A DNA stretch of 64,000 nt from CAWJTN01 sp963845895. GTDB taxonomy: Bacteria; Patescibacteriota; Microgenomatia; UBA1406; GWC2-37-13. Below the pieces are notes generated by a model, which was not told where the DNA came from, made no database searches, and was given only the letters and a program-made list of their open reading frames with translations. This document shows, piece by piece, positions 49,654 through 59,436 of this stretch (position 1 is its first letter; the number at the start of each line of letters is the position of its first letter). The stretch lies in assembly GCA_963845895.1 (NCBI GenBank), contig CAWJTN010000001.1, positions 248,001 to 312,000 of the forward strand. Reading direction: 5' to 3'. A program made the translations under genes and the position numbers.

Positions 49654-50677
49654 AGATGACATCACCTTCATTTAACCCTGAAGTTATTTCTGTAGAATTG
49701 TCAATCTCATCTCCCAACTTAATGTAAACCTTTGTTTTTTTTCCATCAATTAATCTTAAAACGTATTTTTTGCCTTTTTCTGATTTTATAAAACTTGTCG
49801 GAATGGCAATGATATTTTTTCTCTCTTTCGTAACGAAATTAACATCTCCGGTCATTCCAAATCTATATTTATAGTTATTGTTTGAAACTGTCACAGGAAT
49901 TTTAACTTCATAAACCGCCCCTGTTTCACCCTCTTTAGGAACAAAAGAAATTAGAGAAATTTTCCCTTTTATATTAATATCTGGATAAGAATCTAAAACG
50001 ATTTCTCCTTGTATTCCTTCTTTGAGATTTATAACGTCGGTCTGATCTGCAGTTGCGGAAAAAAATATGGTTTTAGGATTTATGACTTCAAATTCAGCTT
50101 GAGTCGGAGTGATATTTACGCCTGCATAAGGTGAACCTACCCTAACAACTATACCTTCGATTGGAGTAAATAGCGTGCTGTACTCAATTGCAAGTTGCTT
50201 CAACTGAACATCGATTATCGAATTATTAAGATCATATTGGGCATTTTCAAGCGTTCTTAATGCTTGTCTTCTGGCGTCTTCGCTTAGTCCACCCGTATTT
50301 TTTATGTCTTCATTTTCTACAGTCGTTCCAAATGAATTACGCTCCTGAACAAATGTATTTAAATATTTTTTTAAGTTATCTTGAAGTTCTCGTTGATCTA
50401 AAGAAGCTAAAGTTTGGAATTTTTTTACGTAATCTCCTTCCTTAACTCCTATCCAACTTAATCTTCCAGAGGATTGGAACCGTAAAGTAACGTGTTCATC
50501 AGCATCAATTGATCCAGATAAAGATAACGTATCTGTTAATGTTTGCCTTTTAACTTTGTAGGTCGTTTCTTTTTTCTGCTGACCTTTGATCTGTTGGTAG
50601 AAAACATAAGAAACAACTAATAGTAAAATTGTTATCAAATACCATCTTTTTTTAAAAAAATTTAAAATACCGCCCAT
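49640..50677 (-). CDS. HlyD/MacA-type membrane-fusion adaptor
   Basis: 345 residues: one N-terminal membrane segment (~13-28), biotinyl-lipoyl-like halves (S-I-D-A-D-E-H-V-T-L-R-F; E-G-I-V-V-R-V-G-S-P), a helical hairpin, and beta-barrel. In a likely single-membrane cell it would work with the ABC permease without an outer-membrane tube. First gene of the operon. Confidence 0.88.
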   Translation of the reverse strand: MGGILNFFKKRWYLITILLLVVSYVFYQQIKGQQKKETTYKVKRQTLTDTLSLSGSIDADEHVTLRFQSSGRLSWIGVKEGDYVKKFQTLASLDQRELQDNLKKYLNTFVQERNSFGTTVENEDIKNTGGLSEDARRQALRTLENAQYDLNNSIIDVQLKQLAIEYSTLFTPIEGIVVRVGSPYAGVNITPTQAEFEVINPKTIFFSATADQTDVINLKEGIQGEIVLDSYPDINIKGKISLISFVPKEGETGAVYEVKIPVTVSNNNYKYRFGMTGDVNFVTKERKNIIAIPTSFIKSEKGKKYVLRLIDGKKTKVYIKLGDEIDNSTEITSGLNEGDVIYDQT

Positions 50678-50715
50678 AATTTAATAATATCACCATCTCT
50701 ATATTTTTAATGATA

Positions 50716-51843
50716 TTAGAGAAATGGAAACCAGTTACTTATAGGCATGATATTGTAGAGAAGAAAATTCCAGGCATAGAGATAAATTCCTGGAAGTAAA
50801 ATGAGAAACGCAATCAAAAATTTCTTTGAGGTAAAAAATTTCTCAAAAGCAAAACAGGCTAAAGGCCAGAGAGGTAGGCTGTAACGAGCAATGTCACGAT
50901 GTTGAACAAAAATTGTCGCAATAAAAAAAATTAAACTATAATAAAAAAAACTCCTATATTTAAAATTTATTAATGCTATAACAGTCATAAGGTATAGAAA
51001 AAAATAAAATATGACATCATCAAGCCAGGCAGTACCAACCCACCTACTCTGAAAGTTAAAAACTGAAAAAGGAGCAACCAAATGAATATTGTCACCTGAG
51101 TGAAAGTAGGCAAAAAAATCTTTATATTGTATTGCGTATAACCAAAATACTCCCAACAACCCTAAAGGAATCAAAAATAATCCTATATATTTTATTAAAG
51201 AGGTTGATTTGCTATTTATATATCTTTCAATTATTACCAATAAATAAGCAATAAATAACAATATTCCAGGAGTTTTGGCCATAGTTACCAATCCTCCTAA
51301 AACTCCAGCTAATAAATAGTTTTCTTTCTCAAAGAAAAACAACGATAGAAGAAGTAAAAAAATGAATAAACTTTCAGGTGCGCCGACCGATCTTACAACT
51401 AAAAATCTGGGTAAAAATAAGAATATTGAAGTCAAAATCAACGGATTTTTGCTTAATTTTAAGTGTGTGACTATGAAATAAAATAATAAAGAAAGGAGAA
51501 TTGTAAATAATATATTTACAAAAATCATCGATTTCAAAAAGCCCATTATGTTCGCAAAAATTGCGATAAATAAGGGATAAAGAGGTAAATGAGCTGCAAA
51601 ATATATATCTGGAAGACTAATTTCCAAATGCAATTTATCAATCAAGATTGGGTTGTAAAATGTTTTTGCAGGTATAATATACAGAGGACCATCATATTGT
51701 TTATAGATATATTGAAAGTTAGAGTTAGCTATAGACAAACCAAACCAAGAACCTGCTCGAATTAGAAAAGGGAACCAGAGAATTAGAGTACTTATCAAAA
51801 CTATCGCAATTACGGTAAAATATGAAAATATGTCCTTTCGCAT
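50716..51843 (-). CDS. PIG-V/GT-C-type mannosyltransferase-like membrane protein
   Basis: 375 residues, about ten membrane segments. Q-Y-D-G-P-L-Y and H-L-P-L-Y-P-L in the first outer loops recall the W-D-G-x-W-Y and F-P-L-Y-P motifs of PIG-V-like mannosyltransferases. The start ATG 51843 lies inside the 5' end of the divergent next gene; TACAAT (51851-51856) sits 7 bases before it. Confidence 0.65.
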   Translation of the reverse strand: MRKDIFSYFTVIAIVLISTLILWFPFLIRAGSWFGLSIANSNFQYIYKQYDGPLYIIPAKTFYNPILIDKLHLEISLPDIYFAAHLPLYPLFIAIFANIMGFLKSMIFVNILFTILLSLLFYFIVTHLKLSKNPLILTSIFLFLPRFLVVRSVGAPESLFIFLLLLSLFFFEKENYLLAGVLGGLVTMAKTPGILLFIAYLLVIIERYINSKSTSLIKYIGLFLIPLGLLGVFWLYAIQYKDFFAYFHSGDNIHLVAPFSVFNFQSRWVGTAWLDDVIFYFFLYLMTVIALINFKYRSFFYYSLIFFIATIFVQHRDIARYSLPLWPLACFAFEKFFTSKKFLIAFLILLPGIYLYAWNFLLYNIMPISNWFPFL

Positions 51844-51856
51844 CGGAAATATTGTA
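51816..51856. promoter_or_regulatory. Overlapping divergent leaderless promoters
   Basis: TAAAAT (51816-51821, plus) is 8 bases before ATG 51830, and TACAAT (51851-51856 on minus) is 7 bases before ATG 51843. Each -10 box lies inside the coding start of the other gene. Confidence 0.4.
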
Positions 51857-53305
51857 TCAAAAAAAATGATTGCATTGATGATTATTCTTGCGGCAATTTT
51901 TCTAAGATTTTATCGATTACCAGAATTTGCAACCTTCCTAGGAGATCAAGGTAGAGACGCAATAATAATTAAAAGGATTTTGACTTTTGAACATTTTCCT
52001 GCAATTGGAGCTCCAAGTTCCTTAGGACAAATATTTTTAGGTCCTTTTTATTATTATTTGGTTGCACCCTTTCTGCTTTTATTTAACTTTAATCCTGCAG
52101 GTTTGGCCTTTGGAGTGGCTGTGATATCAACCATTGGTATAATTATTGCTTTTTGGCTTATAAACAAAGAGTTTAATTTTTTAACAGCATTTTTTTTCTT
52201 GGTTTTTTCCAGTTTTTCCTTCGCCAATATCGAGCTTTCACGCTTCTCCTGGAATCCAAATTTACTTCCTGTTTTTTCCTTTTTTACTCTTTATTTTTTT
52301 TATAAAACTTTGACAAAAAAAAGTTATTGGTATCCTTTGAGCTTCGGTGCACTATTTTCCTTCTCTATCCAACTTCACTATCTGACCGTTCTTTTATTTT
52401 TACCTATGTTCGCAATGTTGTTGATCAACAAGGTTTTCAAGAGAAAAACTCCTGCATCCCTGTTTATTAATTATTTGCTTTCCTTAGTTACATTTGTCTT
52501 TTTTTCTTCGCCTTTAATAATCTTTGATCTAAGACACAACTTCCAAAACACTAAGAATTTTTTAAAACTTTTTACAAACAAAGGACTTATAGGCAGCGAT
52601 AGCTTTTCTCAAAGATTATTAGAAACAATTCAATCTCTTTTTCTGCATACATTTCAAATAAACATAAATATTTATCTTACTTTCATATTCTTTTTAATTT
52701 TATTTTTTGTTTACATCAAATATATATGGAAAAAAAATAATCTATTCCTTAACATCAATTTTCTTAATTTGTTTTTTTATATTTTCTTTTTTAGCCTTTT
52801 AAATGCATCACGCTTTGTCCATTATTACGGACCTGTTTATCTTAGTTTTTTTCTTCTTCTGGCGTATCTTCTAGACTTATTCAAAAAGCCTAAATTTATA
52901 CAATTATCTTTGATTGTGATAATATTAGGATTCTTCCTGTTTGAAAATATAAAAAAATCACTGTTTCTCTTTGGCCCACCTTCAAATCAAATCGGCAAAG
53001 CAAAGATAATTGCTGATAGCATAATCGCAGATAAGCCTGAAGTACCCTACCAAGTGATTGCCTTGCCTTACGTTGAGACAGATGACCATATTCGTTATTT
53101 TCTTGAGATCGAAGGAGTTAGGCCACTTGAAGAAAATACATTGGAAAATCCCAAGCAATTATATGTTTTGTGCTTTGAAAAGGACTGTTCTGTTTTAGGC
53201 AATCCTCAATGGCAGATAGCTTCTTTTAAGGACGGCAAAATTGATAAAATATGGGTTACCGAAGGAGTAAAAATTTATAAATTGACTCACAATAACCATG
53301 CTTGA
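51830..53305 (+). CDS. GT-C membrane glycosyltransferase (ArnT/PMT-like)
   Basis: 491 residues, about eleven membrane segments, first-loop F-L-G-D-Q-G-R-D signature, outer C-terminal part of ~100 residues. Same subfamily as 31932-33314 and 41589-43139. It overlaps the ALG5-like GT2 by eight bases, a likely donor-enzyme pair. Confidence 0.78.
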   Translation: MSFRIGNIVSKKMIALMIILAAIFLRFYRLPEFATFLGDQGRDAIIIKRILTFEHFPAIGAPSSLGQIFLGPFYYYLVAPFLLLFNFNPAGLAFGVAVISTIGIIIAFWLINKEFNFLTAFFFLVFSSFSFANIELSRFSWNPNLLPVFSFFTLYFFYKTLTKKSYWYPLSFGALFSFSIQLHYLTVLLFLPMFAMLLINKVFKRKTPASLFINYLLSLVTFVFFSSPLIIFDLRHNFQNTKNFLKLFTNKGLIGSDSFSQRLLETIQSLFLHTFQININIYLTFIFFLILFFVYIKYIWKKNNLFLNINFLNLFFYIFFFSLLNASRFVHYYGPVYLSFFLLLAYLLDLFKKPKFIQLSLIVIILGFFLFENIKKSLFLFGPPSNQIGKAKIIADSIIADKPEVPYQVIALPYVETDDHIRYFLEIEGVRPLEENTLENPKQLYVLCFEKDCSVLGNPQWQIASFKDGKIDKIWVTEGVKIYKLTHNNHA

Positions 53306-54044
53306 AATATCTCTTATCATTCCCTGTTATAACGAAGAGATAAATATTCAGAAGGGAGTATTGGATAAATTTGGCAACTATACAAAAGACGATGCTCGAT
53401 ATAAGGAAGTAATTATAGTGGACGATGGTTCGGATGATAATTCTAAAAATATTATTAATGAGGAATATCTTAAGACTTTTCCAAAATTTAAATTAATTGA
53501 AAATAAACATCAGGGAAAAGCTTTTGCAATCATAACAGGAATTAAGGAAGCAAAAAGTGCTTATATCTTTTTTTCTGACATAGATCTAGCTACACCTTTA
53601 GAAGAAACTGAAAAACTGATAAATGAGATAAAAAAAAACTATGACATTGTTATCGGATCAAGAAACAATAGAAGAGAAGGGGCGCCCATAGTCCGTAAAA
53701 TTATGGCGTTTGGTTTTATAATTATAAGAGATTTAATTATTGGTCTAAAAGGAATAAGAGATACGCAATGTGGATTTAAAATATTTAGGCGAGACGCTGC
53801 TTTGAAAATAGTTAATAAACTTAAAGTCTTTCACGACCGAAGAACTGCAGAAGGATCCTCTGTTACAGCTGGGTTTGATCTCGAGTTCTTGTTTATAGCA
53901 ATTAAACTAAAATACAAAATTAAGGAAGTTCCGGTAAGTTGGTTACATGTAGAAACTAAAAATGTAAATTTCGTAAAAGATTCACTCGAGACTCTCACAG
54001 ACATATTTAAGATTAAATATTTAGATCTACTTCATAAGTATTAA
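53298..54044 (+). CDS. Dolichyl-phosphate-glucose synthase-like GT2 (ALG5-like)
   Basis: 248 residues. S-L-I-I-P-C-Y-N-E-E at the start, V-D-D-G-S-D-D, D-x-D motif F-S-D-I-D-L-A-T-P, and D-T-Q-C-G-F-K-I-F typical of dolichol/polyprenol-phosphate sugar synthases. It makes a lipid-linked monosaccharide used by the GT-C enzymes around it. No C-terminal membrane segments. Stop and next start overlap by one base. Confidence 0.9.
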   Translation: MLEISLIIPCYNEEINIQKGVLDKFGNYTKDDARYKEVIIVDDGSDDNSKNIINEEYLKTFPKFKLIENKHQGKAFAIITGIKEAKSAYIFFSDIDLATPLEETEKLINEIKKNYDIVIGSRNNRREGAPIVRKIMAFGFIIIRDLIIGLKGIRDTQCGFKIFRRDAALKIVNKLKVFHDRRTAEGSSVTAGFDLEFLFIAIKLKYKIKEVPVSWLHVETKNVNFVKDSLETLTDIFKIKYLDLLHKY

Positions 54045-55285
54045 TGAAAAAGAATTTAGTTGAACTTTTGATACTTATTTTAATCTCTTCAGTTATTATT
54101 TTTTATAAATTTAATGAAGTTCCCCAGAAAATTTCTTTTGATGAAGCAGAGTTTGCTAATCTGGCATTGTCGCTAGATAAAAAAGCTTACACTCCCTATA
54201 GCCCACTTGCTACCGGGCATTCCACACTTTACTTTTATGTGCTACTTTTTTCTATTAAAATTCTAGGTATTAATAATTTTGCACTAAGATTTCCCTCTGC
54301 CCTATTTGGAATACTAAACGTTATTCTTTTTTATCTAATAGCAAAAAAAGTGTTTGGAAAGACTAGCTCGTCTATTCCCTTTTTTTTATCCTTAATTTTA
54401 ATTACAATGCGTTGGTATTTTAGTTTTGCAAGGTTTTCATTTGAAGCCACTTTTCTTTTATTCTTAGAAATGATATCAATTTATTTCTTATTTAATTTTT
54501 TTTCAAAATTCTCAATTATTTTTTTACTTCTATCCGCTGTTTTTTCCGGCCTAGCTTTTCTTTCTTACTACCCCGGGAGAATTTTCTTTCTGCTCCCATT
54601 AATTGTCCTATTGATAAAATCAAAAAAATCTAATATCAAACGGAGTATTTTCATTTATTTGGCAGTTTTCTGTTTGGTTACTCTTCCTTTAACTTCCTAT
54701 CTTTTGACACATAAAGATATCAGATTCGAAGAACAACTTTTTTTAATAGATAATAAAATTTCTGCCTCAAAAAAATTGAGTTACTTTATTCAAAATATCA
54801 CAAAAACAATACTTATGTTTAATCTTCACGGAGATTTGAATGGAAGGCATAACTATCCAGGCAAACCTATGTTAAACCCAATCGAAGGTCTTTTTTTTAT
54901 ACTTGGTTTTGTATTTACAGTTTTAAACAATAAAAAATTTTATAACCGTTTCTTTCTTTGTTATTTTATATTAAGTCTTATACCTTTATTATTTACTTAT
55001 CCTATTGAAAATCCCAGCTCCTTACGAAGTTTCACAGCAATTATCCCAATAATTTTTTTTATCGGCAATGGACTGGTTTTCCTAGTTCAAAAAAGTCAAA
55101 TATTTAAACTTCCCTCCCTTCTAATCTATTCATCCTTTCTATTTATTATTCTACTTTCATCTATTTATAACTTCAGAACTTATTTCTTTTATCAACCTAA
55201 AGTTTTTAATCAAGCATTTGATTTGAATGAAAAATTGATTACAATTTTAAAGCTTAGACTATGGGAAAAATTAAGCTCTCTCTGA
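54044..55285 (+). CDS. GT-C membrane glycosyltransferase (GT39-like)
   Basis: 413 residues, about ten membrane segments; first loop S-F-D-E-A-E-F with the acidic pair. In the same operon as the ALG5-like GT2, overlapping the next gene by 25 bases. Confidence 0.75.
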   Translation: MKKNLVELLILILISSVIIFYKFNEVPQKISFDEAEFANLALSLDKKAYTPYSPLATGHSTLYFYVLLFSIKILGINNFALRFPSALFGILNVILFYLIAKKVFGKTSSSIPFFLSLILITMRWYFSFARFSFEATFLLFLEMISIYFLFNFFSKFSIIFLLLSAVFSGLAFLSYYPGRIFFLLPLIVLLIKSKKSNIKRSIFIYLAVFCLVTLPLTSYLLTHKDIRFEEQLFLIDNKISASKKLSYFIQNITKTILMFNLHGDLNGRHNYPGKPMLNPIEGLFFILGFVFTVLNNKKFYNRFFLCYFILSLIPLLFTYPIENPSSLRSFTAIIPIIFFIGNGLVFLVQKSQIFKLPSLLIYSSFLFIILLSSIYNFRTYFFYQPKVFNQAFDLNEKLITILKLRLWEKLSSL

Positions 55286-56421
55286 TTTTATTTTTATCTC
55301 TGATATTGGGGGCAGCCTTATATCTTTCTGTTGTGATATTTCAAAATCACAAACTTTTTACAGAGCATTTTGATCCAAAAGAATTTGAGAAAAAATATAA
55401 TCAGTCGCAATGGATCATAGCGAATTCAAAAAATCCAATCTCTGATGAGATTCTTTACACCTATGAAGGGTATCAATATATACATGGATTTAATCCCATA
55501 TATTTAAATGCCGAAGTCCCGCCTTTAGGAAAATATTTAATAGGATTATCTATTATTATTTTTAATAACCATAGAGTAATTTCATTGTTAACTGCAATCT
55601 CAACATTATTAGTCCTGTTTTTTTTAGTTTATTTTGTTACTAATTCACTAATAAGTTCTTCAATTGCATTGTTTTTAACTTCAATAAATTATTCATTGAT
55701 TGATCAATTTGTTCATTCTCCACAACTGGATATTTTTCAGCTATTCTTTTTATTGATTTTCCTTATATTTTTTTTGGATTATCTTAAAAATAAAAATAAG
55801 GTTTTTCTTTTTTTGGCGGGTATTTTTTTAGGTGGTTTTGTCTCAACTAAATTCTTTTTGCTTTATTTTTCTATTATTGAGGTTGTAATAGTAGCGTTTT
55901 ATCTGCAAAAAAGATATAATCTTAGACGATTTGTCGTCGATGTTTTGACCTTGGACTTTGAAGTTTCTCTCATTTATCTATTAACTTATCTTCAATTTTT
56001 CTTAAAAGGTGGCACATTTAGGGAATTTTTGGGTGTGCAAAAGTGGATCGCACTATTCTATAAAGGATCGAGTATAGACATCTCAAAACTTCTCGGTAGC
56101 TATCTTAGTTTAATATTTTTTAATCAATATAAATTCTGGTCAAAAGGGTATCCTGTAGTTCACTATCAATACTGGTCAGTCCTCTGGCCAATTATTTTCA
56201 TTTTTGGGTTATATTCTATTTTTAAATTGATAAAAAATAACAAAAATATAAGACAAAACAACCTTATAATTTTTCTTGCTGGTTTTTTAGTTGTATACAA
56301 TATGTTTTTATTTGTTACTCCTCTTTACCCCCGTTACCTACTTCTTCTTTTTGTACCCTTAAATATGTCAATTGGAGTTTACTTTGGTAGAATAATCGAG
56401 TATAAACTTAAATCTGTATGA
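55261..56421 (+). CDS. GT-C membrane glycosyltransferase (PMT-like)
   Basis: 386 residues, about nine membrane segments. The outer loop has S-D-E-I-L-Y-T-Y-E-G, and N-A-E-V-P-P-L-G-K-Y resembles the H-P-P-L-G-K motif of protein O-mannosyltransferases. ATGA overlap with the next gene. Confidence 0.72.
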   Translation: MGKIKLSLILFLSLILGAALYLSVVIFQNHKLFTEHFDPKEFEKKYNQSQWIIANSKNPISDEILYTYEGYQYIHGFNPIYLNAEVPPLGKYLIGLSIIIFNNHRVISLLTAISTLLVLFFLVYFVTNSLISSSIALFLTSINYSLIDQFVHSPQLDIFQLFFLLIFLIFFLDYLKNKNKVFLFLAGIFLGGFVSTKFFLLYFSIIEVVIVAFYLQKRYNLRRFVVDVLTLDFEVSLIYLLTYLQFFLKGGTFREFLGVQKWIALFYKGSSIDISKLLGSYLSLIFFNQYKFWSKGYPVVHYQYWSVLWPIIFIFGLYSIFKLIKNNKNIRQNNLIIFLAGFLVVYNMFLFVTPLYPRYLLLLFVPLNMSIGVYFGRIIEYKLKSV

Positions 56422-57884
56422 CTAGAAAAATCTTACGGGAACATTCTGTTCTGCTCATATTTATTACTATATATTTTACAATTATTGCTTTTAAACTACT
56501 GTCTCATCTTACTCCTTTTTACGATTGGGATGAATCGATAAATGTTGAAGTTGGGAAAGAAATGATCAAAAAATTATCTTTTGTTCCTCTTTGGCAAGGA
56601 AAAGTTTGGCTTGATAAACCCCCTCTTCCCTTTTTATTTTTTGGATTGATCATGAAGTTAACGCCTTTTATCACCCCTGAAATTTCTTTAAGAATAGTCG
56701 CTCTCATTCTTTCTGTTATTGCTTTAATCTTTATTTATTTTCTTTTTTTTAAAGCAACAAATAATAAACTAATCGCAAATTTATCAGTAATAACCACAGC
56801 ATTTACACCAATTTTTTTCCAGCGATCTCAAGTGGTCAACCTGGATGTGTTTTTAATTATAGGTTGGGTTGGATACTTACTCTTTTTTGACAATTTCATT
56901 CTAAGTCTATTCTTTTTAATTATTGCCGTTTTGACAAAGTCATTGATTGGATTCTATGCTCCCGGAATTTTATTTTTTTATTATTTATACCTTCTGATAG
57001 CAAAAAAAATTAATTTAAAAAAGTTTAAACGAATATTTTCAAAAATCATTATTCAAGTCGGAATATTGTCATTATGGTACATAATTATGCTACTTATCTT
57101 TAAGGGAGCTTTTTTGGAGCAGCATATAATTGAGACTCACTTTCGCAGAATTACCTCTTCGATAGAATCTCATTTTGGCAAAAGAACATATTATATTGAT
57201 TTACTTTTTGAACAGCTGGGAGTTTTTAAATGGCCAATGTTATTAGGACTTTTAATCGTCATTTCAAACTTAGCTAGAAATCTAGTAATGCGAAAAAATT
57301 TTAATTTAATTTTATATAGTACTTATTTAATTCCATGGTTTTTATTTTTAAATTTAACTAAAACCAAAATCTTCTGGTATCTCTATCCTTCAATCCCACA
57401 ATTTGCTTTTTTAACGGTCCTACCTTTGGTGTTAGTTAAAAAACAAAAAATTATTTTTTATATTTTAGGAATATGCGTATTGGTAATTATTTTCTATCAA
57501 AACTTTTTAAAAACCAATTTTTTTACTACCTATTATTCATCATATGAAGATTATTATTTCTTAGCCACGTATGCAAAAAATTACTGTAATGAACTAGTTG
57601 TATTAGTTGGTAAAGATAGTAGAAATACTGAAGCAATTTTGGAACAGCTTGGGTTAACCATATCCTCGACAAAACAATGGGGCGACCATCCCTCAATCGT
57701 TTACTATTTTGGAAAGAAAGTAGATTTCATTTATGATAATAATTTATTTACCAAAAAAATTTCAAACATGGCTATCAATAATTGTTTTACATTACAAAAA
57801 ACTGATTTAAAGTTTATACTAAACCTTTCAAATTATCCTGAAATTAAGAGTTTCAATTCCTATTACTTGTATAAAAAAATATAG
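56418..57884 (+). CDS. GT-C membrane glycosyltransferase (ArnT/GT83-like)
   Basis: 488 residues, about eleven membrane segments. Y-D-W-D-E-S-I-N at the first loop and W-L-D-K-P-P-L-P match the W-D-E and K-P-P motifs of ArnT-like transferases, including the acidic base. Outer C-terminal part of ~100 residues. Confidence 0.8.
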   Translation: MTRKILREHSVLLIFITIYFTIIAFKLLSHLTPFYDWDESINVEVGKEMIKKLSFVPLWQGKVWLDKPPLPFLFFGLIMKLTPFITPEISLRIVALILSVIALIFIYFLFFKATNNKLIANLSVITTAFTPIFFQRSQVVNLDVFLIIGWVGYLLFFDNFILSLFFLIIAVLTKSLIGFYAPGILFFYYLYLLIAKKINLKKFKRIFSKIIIQVGILSLWYIIMLLIFKGAFLEQHIIETHFRRITSSIESHFGKRTYYIDLLFEQLGVFKWPMLLGLLIVISNLARNLVMRKNFNLILYSTYLIPWFLFLNLTKTKIFWYLYPSIPQFAFLTVLPLVLVKKQKIIFYILGICVLVIIFYQNFLKTNFFTTYYSSYEDYYFLATYAKNYCNELVVLVGKDSRNTEAILEQLGLTISSTKQWGDHPSIVYYFGKKVDFIYDNNLFTKKISNMAINNCFTLQKTDLKFILNLSNYPEIKSFNSYYLYKKI

Positions 57885-57899
57885 AAAGTAGACTTTTTG

Positions 57900-57905
57900 T
57901 ATAAT
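57900..57905 (+). promoter_or_regulatory. -10 box of the 506-aa GT-C gene
   Basis: TATAAT, 10 bases before ATG 57916. Confidence 0.35.
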
Positions 57906-57915
57906 AAGATAAAAT

Positions 57916-59436
57916 ATGTTTGATATTTTTGGGATAATAATTTGGCTAAAAAAAAACTTCAACAGAAAAGACATTTTATTAGCTTTAATATCAATCGTCT
58001 CTTATTTTGTCACCCGTTTGATAAATTTAGATAAATTTCCTATTTTTAACGATGAAGGAATCTACATCAGATGGGCCAAGGTCGCATGGCATGATGCTTC
58101 TTGGAGATTTATATCGCTTACTGACGGAAAACAACCACTCCAAACATGGGGGACAATTCCATTTCTTAAACTTTTTCCTGACAATGCTTTATTAGCTGGA
58201 AGATTATTCTCTGTAGTAACTGGTTTAGTTGGCTTAATCGGAATTTTTGTTTTACTCTTCTACTTATTTGACAAAAAAACCGCTTTCATAGGAAGCCTTC
58301 TCTATATCTTTACTCCATATTTCCTTTTTTATGACCGGATGGCTATGGTAGATTCTGGTGTAAATGCAGGATTTATCTGGATATTGTTTCTATCAATATT
58401 ATTAGTCAGGACCGTTAGATTAGATATCGCTTTGATTTTTGGATTGGTCGCAGGTCTTTCACTTTTGGCAAAATCGTCTGTCCGAATTTTCTTGGGTCTC
58501 TCTGCTTTAGCTCCAATATTTTTTGTAGATAAAAATTGGCGAAAAAATTTTTTAAAATATATTAATTTTTATTTTCTATTTTTAATCGTTGTAGGTTTAT
58601 CTACTGCCATTTATAACGTTCAACGCCTCTCCCCTTTTTTTCACTTTGTCGCTGAAAAAAATAAAACTTTTGTAATGACTTTTGGAGAATTTCTTAAAAA
58701 TCCTTTTGCTAATTTTTTTAACAATATTAAAAGTATTCCGGGATATGTCTTCTCAGAATTAGGCTGGATAATCGTTATTTTTTCAGTTTTTGGTTTAGTC
58801 AGATTATTTAAAAAAGATAAAAAACTTACTATTTACTTAATCTTATGGTTAACAATCTCCTATCTAGCAATTTCTTTTGTGTCAAAAATCATATTCCCAA
58901 GATATTTAATATTTTTAGGAACGATATTAGTAATTTTTGCATCTTATTTTTTCTCTACTCTAAAAAAACGAGAGTTTCTTCTTCCATCTTTAATCATACT
59001 TTTAATAATAAATGGATATTTTATCTATACGATCCTATTTAATTTCACAAAAATACCATTTCCTGAAGTAGATCGAGGCCAATATATTGACGGAATTACA
59101 GCTGGATGGGGAATAAAAGATATAGTAGATTACGCCAGAATGAGAGCTAAAACAAAACAGGTAATGGTTTTGGCCGAGGGTGACTTTGGCATGACAGGCG
59201 ACGTCATGGATGTATTTTTAAAAAAGGATGACAAAATTTTTATCAAAGGTTATTGGCCATTAGAACAAAAAGATCTTCTCGCAAATCAAAAAGAACTTGA
59301 CTCAAAGGTTGTCTTAGCGGTTTTTGCACATAGGCAAGATTTTCCGAGTAACTGGCCATTGAGCTTAATTAAAACCTACTTTAAACCTTCTGACCCGAAC
59401 GCGCCCGCCCTTCGTCTTTTCGAGTTAACAAAATAA
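57916..59436 (+). CDS. GT-C membrane glycosyltransferase (GT39-like)
   Basis: 506 residues, about ten to eleven membrane segments. First loop I-F-N-D-E-G-I-Y carries the acidic pair. Its 3' end overlaps the convergent 588-aa gene by 56 bases. Confidence 0.75.
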   Translation: MFDIFGIIIWLKKNFNRKDILLALISIVSYFVTRLINLDKFPIFNDEGIYIRWAKVAWHDASWRFISLTDGKQPLQTWGTIPFLKLFPDNALLAGRLFSVVTGLVGLIGIFVLLFYLFDKKTAFIGSLLYIFTPYFLFYDRMAMVDSGVNAGFIWILFLSILLVRTVRLDIALIFGLVAGLSLLAKSSVRIFLGLSALAPIFFVDKNWRKNFLKYINFYFLFLIVVGLSTAIYNVQRLSPFFHFVAEKNKTFVMTFGEFLKNPFANFFNNIKSIPGYVFSELGWIIVIFSVFGLVRLFKKDKKLTIYLILWLTISYLAISFVSKIIFPRYLIFLGTILVIFASYFFSTLKKREFLLPSLIILLIINGYFIYTILFNFTKIPFPEVDRGQYIDGITAGWGIKDIVDYARMRAKTKQVMVLAEGDFGMTGDVMDVFLKKDDKIFIKGYWPLEQKDLLANQKELDSKVVLAVFAHRQDFPSNWPLSLIKTYFKPSDPNAPALRLFELTK

